Shown here piece by piece: positions 1 through 6,230 of a stretch of 22,522 nucleotides of DNA. Both the position numbers and the translations under genes were made by a program. The stretch lies in contig JAJYOH010000026.1 in NCBI GenBank assembly GCA_021796315.1, forward strand, positions 1-22,522, read 5' to 3'. Each line of letters begins with the position of its first letter. Position 1 is the first letter of the stretch. Under the pieces are notes generated by a model, which had not been told where the DNA came from, did no database searches, and saw only the letters and a program-made list of their open reading frames with translations. The DNA is from Chloroflexota bacterium. Lineage in GTDB: Bacteria > Chloroflexota > Anaerolineae > Anaerolineales > Villigracilaceae.

Positions 1-75
1 TGACCACCGCAACTCGCGCACCACTTCGTAGCACTTCTTGTCATCAACAAGATTTTTGATTTGGATGTTTAGCAT
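1..75 (-). CDS. IS1595/ISXO2-like transposase, N-terminal fragment (runs off left edge)
   Basis: Minus-strand reading from the ATG at 75-73 gives 25 uninterrupted codons to the window edge. The segment VDDKKCYEVVRELRW matches my memory of the N-terminus of IS1595 (ISXO2-like) transposases, where an 'xDExKCYexlrxLRWP' stretch precedes a CPHC zinc-binding module; that module would lie outside the window. A purine-rich AAGGG lies just before the ATG. The insertion-sequence end should lie between about 76 and 126, next to the terminator hairpin, but no terminal inverted repeat can be confirmed with only one end visible. The catalytic DDE-type residues cannot be seen. The family call rests on a short match, so a related zinc-ribbon protein is possible. 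Confidence 0.55.
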   Translation of the reverse strand, partial: MLNIQIKNLVDDKKCYEVVRELRWS

Positions 76-125
76 GCCCTTATCTTACCAACTTTTGAGC
101 AACTCCTTGAAACTACTCAAGAGCC

Positions 126-157
126 AAAAAGATTATCTTGTCAGATAATCTTTTTTT
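126..157 (-). terminator. Rho-independent terminator, probably bidirectional
   Basis: Perfect 8-bp stem GATTATCT (131-138) / AGATAATC (143-150) with loop TGTC. It is flanked by A5 on the left and T7 on the right, so the stem can extend and either strand ends in a U-tract. It lies 40 bp past the stop of the minus-strand lipoprotein gene ending at 197, and between that gene and the transposase fragment. Confidence 0.75.
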
Positions 158-196
158 GTTTAACCGATGTTATCAACTTTTATAAACAGAGAACAG

Positions 197-679
197 TCAA
201 GGTCCAGGGGTCATGACCGGCAATTTGGATAAATCTCGGGCAGGGTCAATTTCAAGTTGAGAAGCTTCTATCCAGCATGGTTTGTGAAAGTAAGGGTTTA
301 CGATAATATACCAGCCTGGCACACTTCCAATGCCGAGTATTTCGACTCTCTCGGCATTCTTGATATTGCTCTCCAGCACATAGGTGGGACCCGGTCCAAA
401 CCAACACCCTGCAAAGTTCCGAAGAACAGTCGGCTTGAGAGCGCCCTTGGTCGGCGTAATGGTCGCAGTATCGGTTGGACTCGGTATCGGCGTATTAGTG
501 GGCGGAGGCGGAGTAGGCGAGAAAGAAGCTGCGGTTTGAGTCAAGAGATCGGATGCTGCGCGAGCTACAGCAGTTGCCATTACATCCACCGGGGGCGGAG
601 TTGCCTTAGGCATACACGCCGCGCCGATTAAAATGATAGCGACACCAATCACTGTTAGACGCAAAAAGCCTGGATTCAT
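197..679 (-). CDS. Secreted lipoprotein with Thr/Pro linker and possible SH3-like C-terminal domain
   Basis: 160 aa. The N-terminus is a lipoprotein signal: MNPGFLRLTV, a hydrophobic core, then a lipobox ending IGAAC with the modified Cys at residue 22. Residues about 45-80 form a low-complexity Thr/Pro/Ser linker typical of exported Chloroflexota proteins. The remaining ~75 residues (NFAGCWFGPGPTYVLES ... ILGIGSVPGWYIIVNP ... PCWIEASQLEI) resemble a bacterial SH3-type wall-binding fold, with a possible disulfide between the two Cys; this is inference from pattern. The start is supported by GGAG about 7 nt upstream of the ATG. It is a single-gene unit: 153 bp of gene-free sequence (680-832) lies upstream, with a -10-like TATTAT but no convincing -35. 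Exact function unknown. Confidence 0.75.
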   Translation of the reverse strand: MNPGFLRLTVIGVAIILIGAACMPKATPPPVDVMATAVARAASDLLTQTAASFSPTPPPPTNTPIPSPTDTATITPTKGALKPTVLRNFAGCWFGPGPTYVLESNIKNAERVEILGIGSVPGWYIIVNPYFHKPCWIEASQLEIDPARDLSKLPVMTPGP

Positions 680-832
680 TTTAACTCCATCAAGGATAAT
701 AGATAATACAAATTCAGCAACGATCGTACCGGGAAATATATACTGCGATACTGAAACAGGACCGCTTAGATGTCACAACTTTGCCATTCGCGTCGACGCT
801 GTCGCGAAAGATGAAATTGCCAGTCAACAGTA

Positions 833-1318
833 TTAGTTTTTGCCCGGCCACTTATACGGAATCAGCAATAAAAATCCCAACGCAATAATAATCTGACCGA
901 TTAGAACACCAGTCGCCTGCCATGGGCCGAAATAAGGGACCTGAGGCGGAGGCTGTGAGCCCATTCCAAATACATCTGCCATGCCGGCAAAGACAGCAAT
1001 GACAAAACCAGTGCTAACCAATCGTAAACCAATATCAGCTGCAATCGTGCGAGACGCCCCTTTCCATAAAGCCAGCAGACTGATATAACCGCCAAGGCAA
1101 ATGAAAGCAAGGCCCACTAAAAACACTGCAATTTGAACGAATCCAACCACCGGACTGCGGTCCCAGCCGAACCAACCCGGTTTGGCTCCAACCGTGAAAA
1201 CAAAAAGCCCAATGAATGTGGTCGCCAAACCTGCCCGAATACGAGTCGGGGATGGTACGGTTGGAAAAAGCTGAGTTGCAGAGGGCAGCAAATCAGGACG
1301 GTCGGTCATATTATTCAT
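833..1318 (-). CDS. Small integral membrane protein, function unknown
   Basis: 161 aa from the ATG at 1318-1316. Four hydrophobic segments are visible: around ATTFIGLFVFTVG, GFVQIAVFLVGLAFICLGGY, GLRLVSTGFVIAVFAGMA, and ATGVLIGQIIIALGFLLLIPY. The N-terminus is polar, and loops contain GWFGWDRSP and GMGSQPPPQVPYFGPW. I do not recognise the family. An upstream in-frame start exists (1351), but the ATG at 1318 overlaps the stop of the dipeptidase gene in an ATGA arrangement and has an AGGAGA ribosome site about 10 nt upstream, so this start is preferred. It is probably translationally coupled to, and co-transcribed with, the dipeptidase. No catalytic motif is visible. Confidence 0.75.
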   Translation of the reverse strand: MNNMTDRPDLLPSATQLFPTVPSPTRIRAGLATTFIGLFVFTVGAKPGWFGWDRSPVVGFVQIAVFLVGLAFICLGGYISLLALWKGASRTIAADIGLRLVSTGFVIAVFAGMADVFGMGSQPPPQVPYFGPWQATGVLIGQIIIALGFLLLIPYKWPGKN

Positions 1319-2406
1319 GAGGGCAGACTCTCCTGCAGAAAATTCAGCCAATTCCCGCCCAGAATATTTTCAACATCGGTTTTTGAATAACCAAGTGCGA
1401 TCAAAAGCGGATACAGCTTTTGAAGATCTGCAATCGTGTCAATTTCAGGAGGAACGGATTGCAGGCCAAATCCGCCATCGAAATCAGACCCGATACCTGC
1501 GTGAGATGCATCACCAGCCAACTGGCAAACATGATCGATGTGCGCCGCCACTACATCCAATGGAACTTCTTCACGACGCGAGCCGCCCTGCCGTTTCCAA
1601 TCTGTCTTGAGGAATGTGTTAAGTGGAACGGCGCCAATTACTCCACCCCGCTCAATAATTTTTCGCATTGCGTGATCAGAAAAGTGGCGATTGGTCGAGA
1701 AACCGGGTAAAAGCGCCAAACAATTAACATGTGTAGCAATGATTGGACCTTCATAAAAGTCAAGCGCTTCAAGCGCAGCCTGCTCGTCCATGTGGCTCAG
1801 ATCGAGTGTGAAGTTGAAATCCGCCATCGCTTTCAACAGACGACGGCCGTCTTCAGTCAGCGGACCGGGTTCTCTTGTGCCGCCACAGTAACGAGTCCCT
1901 GCCCAGGCAAGGCCGATGATGCGAAGTCCCAACTCATGCCATTCACGAAGTTCATCGGGATTGCGGATACCGTCAGCGCCTTCCATCAATGGAACGAGGC
2001 CAACCGGATGACCATCTTTTGATGATGTTTGCCATTCAGTCATGTGGTGGCGCAAATCTTTTGTGCTGGAAAGCAGGCGGAAATGATCGGGGTTAGAGTC
2101 GGCCAATTGATGGTAGAGCCGCAACTGGTCCAGGTAGACGCGGTGCGCTTCATCGTACGTTGAATAGCAGACTTTTTCCCAATCCCCTACTTTGGCGCGT
2201 ATCGGTGAAGCGAACAACGTCGAGAAAACAATGGCAACCTGACCGCGCTGGTAATCAGGCCAACCGATCAGGCTATCGCCATTTTTTTCGGGGACAATGG
2301 TGCCTTTTTCAAGCCGACGCGTTTCAGATGCAGAACGCGTGTAGTCGCGCCCGAAGTTCAGCATGTTCCAAGCCAGATCACAATGAGAGTCTATTATCAG
2401 AGTCAT
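1315..2406 (-). CDS. Membrane dipeptidase (peptidase family M19, renal-dipeptidase type)
   Basis: 363 aa, near the usual family size of 330-400. M19 enzymes are binuclear zinc TIM-barrel hydrolases that cleave dipeptides. Visible motifs: DSHCD (H8, D10), LMEGADG (bridging Glu at 142), DLSHMDE (H205), ATHVN (H226) and GIGSDFDGG (D308, D310). The usual second-site His sits two residues before Arg in an HPRNLTD-like motif; here the segment reads TNRHFSD, so that position is Thr, with His just after the Arg. This could mean a modified metal site. The chosen start is the ATG at 2406; an in-frame GTG at 2424 lies inside the terminator stem and is unlikely. No signal peptide is present, so it is probably cytoplasmic. 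The downstream membrane-protein gene overlaps its stop codon. Confidence 0.88.
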   Translation of the reverse strand: MTLIIDSHCDLAWNMLNFGRDYTRSASETRRLEKGTIVPEKNGDSLIGWPDYQRGQVAIVFSTLFASPIRAKVGDWEKVCYSTYDEAHRVYLDQLRLYHQLADSNPDHFRLLSSTKDLRHHMTEWQTSSKDGHPVGLVPLMEGADGIRNPDELREWHELGLRIIGLAWAGTRYCGGTREPGPLTEDGRRLLKAMADFNFTLDLSHMDEQAALEALDFYEGPIIATHVNCLALLPGFSTNRHFSDHAMRKIIERGGVIGAVPLNTFLKTDWKRQGGSRREEVPLDVVAAHIDHVCQLAGDASHAGIGSDFDGGFGLQSVPPEIDTIADLQKLYPLLIALGYSKTDVENILGGNWLNFLQESLPS

Positions 2407-2413
2407 AATCACG

Positions 2414-2441
2414 AAAGAGCGCACCCTGGGGTGCGCTCTTT
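2414..2441 (-). terminator. Strong hairpin terminator after the S1 gene
   Basis: Perfect 12-bp inverted repeat AAAGAGCGCACC (2414-2425) / GGTGCGCTCTTT (2430-2441) with loop CTGG. It is 15 bp beyond the S1 stop codon. The U-tract is short on the minus strand (CUCUUUCG) and longer on the plus strand (TTTTTATT). It leaves almost no room for a separate dipeptidase promoter in the 50-bp gap. Confidence 0.8.
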
Positions 2442-2456
2442 TTATTCGGTCGCTGG

Positions 2457-3716
2457 TTAGCTACCCGATTCTGCAGAAGAATTCTCGTCGGCAGACGGCG
2501 TGTCATCATCGGACGATGAATGCCCGAACTCCTCGATGAGTTTCTTGTAATCTTTATCGGCATACGCGCCCGAGTCGACTTTGCGCAGGCTGAGGCCGAT
2601 GCGATGCTGGTCGGCGTCGATGCGAATGATACGCAATGCGCGCACTTCGCCTTCCTTCAAAGCTTCCTTGGGATGTTCGATGCGATGATCGGCGATCTCG
2701 GAAATATGAATCAAACCTTCGATATCGCCTTCGAGGCGGGCGAATGCGCCAAACTTGGTTAGGCGGGTAATGACGCCTTCGACCAGCTGGCCGATGGTAA
2801 ACTTCTCAACACGGGTTTTCCACGGGTCGTCGGCAAGGGCGCGGATCGAAAGTCCGATGCGTTTCTTTTCGCGGTCGATGTTGATAACCTTGACTTTGAC
2901 TTCCTGCCCGACTTCCAAAACTTCCTTCGGATGCTGGACACGATCCCACGAAATCTCAGAGAGATGGACGAGACCGTCAGCGCCATTGACGTTGACGAAA
3001 GCGCCAAAGTCAGACAGGCTGGTCACGCGACCGGTGTATGTCTTACCAACTTCAAGCTCATCAATGACACGCTCTTTAAGCGATTGGCGGGACTCAGTGG
3101 ACGCGGCGCGCTCAGACAAAATCAAACGGCGGCGTTCACGATCCACTTCGATGATGCGGACGGTGATTGGCTGTCCGACCATTTTTTGCCAGCGCTGTTC
3201 GGGCGTATCGCCGCTGGACTGAGAGCGGCGCGACGCGCTGATTTGTGACGATGGAATAAAGCCGCGCAATCCGCCGACCATGGCGATCAGACCGCCTTTA
3301 TTGAAGCCGACGATCTTGCTGTCATAAACGCGATCCTCTCCAACCATCTTTTCCACGTTCTCCCAGGAGATCTGCTCCTGAGCGCGTCGAAAAGAAAGGA
3401 CAACATTACCGTTCTCATCCTCAGGGTTGATAACGTAAACGGGGACTTCCGCACCAACCTTGAGCGCTTCGCGTTCTTCAGCCGACAATTGTTCGATCTC
3501 GCGGCCTGAAATAACGCCTTCGGACTTTGCACCGACGCTGACAAGAATCTGGCTTTGACTAATGCTTGCAATAACGCCTTTGCGGATTTCTCCGGTCTGA
3601 GGCATATCGACGCCGATATCCTCAGTTGCAAGCAAAGATTCCATACTCTGGGTGTTTTGGTCTCCCTGCTGATTTTTGTCGCTCCCCTGAGCTGGCAGGG
3701 CCTGATTCTGATCCAT
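2457..3716 (-). CDS. rpsA: 30S ribosomal protein S1 / four-S1-domain RNA-binding protein
   Basis: 419 aa. Four S1 (OB-fold) repeats are visible at about residues 43-112, 128-203, 222-292 and 307-379. The last two carry the strongest signature (GRVTSLSDFGAFVNV ... GLVHLSEIS and GVITRLTKFGAFARL ... GLIHISEIA). A Gln/Asp-rich N-terminal tail and an acidic Ser/Asp/Glu C-terminal tail (residues about 399-419) flank them. Four-domain S1 proteins are common outside Proteobacteria, where six domains is usual; they help mRNA bind to the 30S subunit during initiation. The start ATG at 3716 has CGGAG about 8 nt upstream and lies about 28 nt after the predicted transcription start. It is transcribed alone, with its own promoter and a strong hairpin after it. 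A general S1-domain regulator of similar layout cannot be fully excluded. Confidence 0.9.
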   Translation of the reverse strand: MDQNQALPAQGSDKNQQGDQNTQSMESLLATEDIGVDMPQTGEIRKGVIASISQSQILVSVGAKSEGVISGREIEQLSAEEREALKVGAEVPVYVINPEDENGNVVLSFRRAQEQISWENVEKMVGEDRVYDSKIVGFNKGGLIAMVGGLRGFIPSSQISASRRSQSSGDTPEQRWQKMVGQPITVRIIEVDRERRRLILSERAASTESRQSLKERVIDELEVGKTYTGRVTSLSDFGAFVNVNGADGLVHLSEISWDRVQHPKEVLEVGQEVKVKVINIDREKKRIGLSIRALADDPWKTRVEKFTIGQLVEGVITRLTKFGAFARLEGDIEGLIHISEIADHRIEHPKEALKEGEVRALRIIRIDADQHRIGLSLRKVDSGAYADKDYKKLIEEFGHSSSDDDTPSADENSSAESGS

Positions 3717-3750
3717 CTAGTTGACTCCGGTTAAGAAAAATGTAAGGGGG

Positions 3751-3779
3751 ATTATACAGTCGATTGCAGAAGTTGACAA
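3751..3779 (-). promoter_or_regulatory. Sigma-70 type promoter of the S1 gene
   Basis: On the minus strand: -35 TTGTCA (3779-3774), 17-bp spacer, consensus -10 TATAAT (3756-3751). The predicted start near 3744 gives a leader of about 28 nt containing GGAG before the ATG at 3716. Confidence 0.85.
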
Positions 3780-3821
3780 CCCTGCCCACCCCCACTAGAC
3801 AATATCATACAAAAATTAATT

Positions 3822-6101
3822 TTATAACGCGACCTTTAATGGCGCACTCATCTTGAGCGAATCATCCTTCCCGGGCTTTGTCAACGGAATCAACACGTGG
3901 AATTGGCTTCCAGGAAAATTGATCTCATCATATCCCGGACTTTCGACCCAGATGCGCCCACCGTGCGCTTCGATAATACCTTTGGAAAGGGCCAAACCCA
4001 ACCCGGAGCCTCCGCCTTTAAAACGGCTCTTACTGGTGGAATGTTTGGTCAAATCGCCCGGCTGATAAAATTTAGAGAAGATGATCTCACGATAGTTCGG
4101 GTCCACGCCCACACCGGTATCGCTGACAATGATCTCGACGCCGCCCTCAGGCAAATCATTCGAACGCGCATCCACCACACGACCGGTAATACTGATCTTT
4201 CCGTCATTGGGCGTGAACTTGATTGCATTATTAACCAAATGCTGAAAAACTTTTTGCAAGCTGGATGGATCAGCCTTAATATTTGGAAGGATGGGCAGGT
4301 CAATGGTCAATGCGAGATTCCGATCCTTGGTTTTGCTTTTGGCCGCCAGACTCACATCGCGCAAAACATCCCCCAGACTGATCTGCTGCAAATTCAATTG
4401 CATTGAACGCGCATCGATTTGGGCAATGTCGAACATCGAGTCCATGATCTCATGTAAACGAAGCGCTCCATCATGGATGCCTTTGATGACCGAACGGAAA
4501 TTTGGATTGAGACTGGTATCTTCCATGAGCATTTCGCTATAACCTTTGATAACCGTCAGCGGCGTGCGCAACTCATGCGACGCAATGCTAATAAAATCGG
4601 ACTTGGTTTTATCGAGCCGTTCAAGGTCGCGGTTGGTTTTTTCCAGATCACGGCGCGCCTGGCGAAGCTCAGTGTTGAGGCGCATCAGATTATCCACCAG
4701 ACGGGCATTCTCAAGAGCAACAGCAGTCTGGTTGGCAAGCGCACTGAGTGTGACCAGGTCTTCTTCGGTGTAGCGGTTTCCGCTCAGTTTGGAACCAAAA
4801 GCCAACAAGCCAATCCACTGCTTCTTTGAAAAGATCGGAATATAAACTTCGCTTTCGAGGCGGTTGAACCACTCACGCTCGAGCAGAGACGCGCCTCTAA
4901 ATGACGGAAGCAGGTCCAGGTCATATTGAAGAAGCGGACGGCCTTCCCTATTAAAGTAAGAAGCGATTGGCCCGTCTTCGGTCAGTTCAATCGCAAGTAT
5001 CTTACGCTCCCCCGCGCTGCGAACGGCACGCAATCGATAGAATCGATTACCCGAAGAGTTGTGATCCTGATCCACGAGGAACAGGAATCCGCGCTGGACT
5101 TGCATATTCTCCATGATGATACCGACAGCAACGGTCGCGAGGCGTTCCATCTCGAGAATATTACTGATGCTTTCACTGTATTCGTGAAGTGTGCGGCCAG
5201 CATTATATTGATCGAGCTTGAGCCAGCGATCCACCAGACGGCGGACAAAACTTAATAATGGCGTGAACAATAAAGCCAGGAAGAGCGAGATGCCCGCGCC
5301 GATCAACAACGGACTGTAACCGGGCGCGGCTTGAAAACCGATTTCCGCAATCGAGAAGCTGACCAAATAAAAAACCATGATCAGCAGGGCGGTAATAATA
5401 TAAACAAGAACGCGGCGCACCATTTGCCGAACATCGCGCAGATCGTGCGTAAGCGCCACGTAGGCGATCAGGCAGGCGGCGATCAACCGAAGCGGGTTTC
5501 CGATAATCGCGTTGCCGGCCAGGATCATTCCATCATTGATCGCGATAAGAATAAAAGTTGGAAACCAATACGTCAGACGGTTACGCAGAAGAGGCTGCCG
5601 CGTTTGCGAGTACGCGCCGATCACAGACAAAGCCGCGCCGATGGTAAACACCAGCCAGCCCAGCAAAGCCCAACTGACAGCCAGGCGATCACGCGTCAAC
5701 GTCCAAACGCCGCTCGACCAAATCGTATGCGGAAATTTTGGCTCATCAATGGCAATGATTGCCATTCCAAGAGCGATCACTATTGCTGCGCCAACCCATC
5801 CAACCGCAGGACGGCGCATAAAAACCTGCACGATCATTACAGTGAGAAAAGAGAGAACCAACGCACCGTACGTTTGAACATCCCCGAATGCCAGCACATC
5901 ATAACCCGGCAATCGCCCGTCCCGCCAGAAAGCCTCGAATACTCCCAGCCCCAAACCAGCAGTCGCATATAGACCCACTAAACCTGCCGCAGACTCCTGT
6001 CCATCACGGCGCAAAAGGGCGAAAAAGATCACGGGCAAATATAAAGCCGCGACCAAAGAGAGTAATGTAAATCTAATTAACGCTGGATCGAACGTTGGCA
6101 T
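3822..6101 (-). CDS. Membrane-bound sensor histidine kinase with GAF domain
   Basis: 759 aa. The N-terminal ~290 residues hold about eight or nine hydrophobic segments (for example 10-30, 74-95, 101-117, 141-163, 231-252, 262-285), resembling 7TM-type sensory input regions. A GAF-like domain follows (about 310-470, ending LSALANQTAVALENARLV), then a coiled coil (about 470-500). The HisKA domain has the phospho-acceptor H509 in SHELRTPL. The HATPase domain shows the N box (VNNAIKFT, about 623-630), DTGVGVD (661-667) and GSGLGLAL (698-704). It should autophosphorylate and pass phosphate to a response regulator, but none is encoded nearby, so it is an orphan kinase. On the minus strand, a -10-like TATACT (6118-6113) lies only 11 bases before the ATG, suggesting a very short leader. 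The signal sensed is unknown. Confidence 0.92.
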   Translation of the reverse strand: MPTFDPALIRFTLLSLVAALYLPVIFFALLRRDGQESAAGLVGLYATAGLGLGVFEAFWRDGRLPGYDVLAFGDVQTYGALVLSFLTVMIVQVFMRRPAVGWVGAAIVIALGMAIIAIDEPKFPHTIWSSGVWTLTRDRLAVSWALLGWLVFTIGAALSVIGAYSQTRQPLLRNRLTYWFPTFILIAINDGMILAGNAIIGNPLRLIAACLIAYVALTHDLRDVRQMVRRVLVYIITALLIMVFYLVSFSIAEIGFQAAPGYSPLLIGAGISLFLALLFTPLLSFVRRLVDRWLKLDQYNAGRTLHEYSESISNILEMERLATVAVGIIMENMQVQRGFLFLVDQDHNSSGNRFYRLRAVRSAGERKILAIELTEDGPIASYFNREGRPLLQYDLDLLPSFRGASLLEREWFNRLESEVYIPIFSKKQWIGLLAFGSKLSGNRYTEEDLVTLSALANQTAVALENARLVDNLMRLNTELRQARRDLEKTNRDLERLDKTKSDFISIASHELRTPLTVIKGYSEMLMEDTSLNPNFRSVIKGIHDGALRLHEIMDSMFDIAQIDARSMQLNLQQISLGDVLRDVSLAAKSKTKDRNLALTIDLPILPNIKADPSSLQKVFQHLVNNAIKFTPNDGKISITGRVVDARSNDLPEGGVEIIVSDTGVGVDPNYREIIFSKFYQPGDLTKHSTSKSRFKGGGSGLGLALSKGIIEAHGGRIWVESPGYDEINFPGSQFHVLIPLTKPGKDDSLKMSAPLKVAL

Positions 6102-6192
6102 AAGACGGCAAAAGTATACCCGAATTTTTTAAAGGGCACTTTGCAAATATGCAACCGCTTTGAGCCGCAAAAGAATCAGTCGGGATTAAAGA

Positions 6193-6221
6193 TTGAGACA
6201 GGCGAAAGTAAATGGTATATT
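6193..6221 (+). promoter_or_regulatory. Promoter of the GH13-like gene
   Basis: -35 TTGAGA (6193-6198), 17-bp spacer, extended -10 TGgTATATT (6213-6221). The predicted +1 is near 6228, downstream of the ATG at 6222 and 3 nt before the ATG at 6231. This supports 6231 as the true start with an almost absent leader. Confidence 0.65.
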
Positions 6222-6230
6222 ATGAACACT

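Noticed and set aside
790..799. 10-bp palindrome GCGTCGACGC in the gap upstream of the first lipoprotein
   Set aside because: Short, not aligned with a promoter, and expected occasionally by chance in GC-rich sequence.
680..832. Possible small RNA or tRNA in the 153-bp gap
   Set aside because: No cloverleaf, no T-loop motif and no terminator pattern could be found by eye.
2755..3222. 155-codon plus-strand open frame inside the S1 gene
   Set aside because: Antisense to well-conserved S1 domains, with no ribosome site or recognisable motif.
5331..5972. 213-codon plus-strand open frame opposite the kinase membrane region
   Set aside because: Composition (Arg/Gln/His/Asn-rich) is what results from reading hydrophobic codons backwards; the kinase frame is convincing.
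6141..6230. TTG at 6141 as the start of the GH13-like protein
   Set aside because: It would place 90 bases of coding sequence upstream of and across a good promoter (6193-6221); the residues there are not domain-like.
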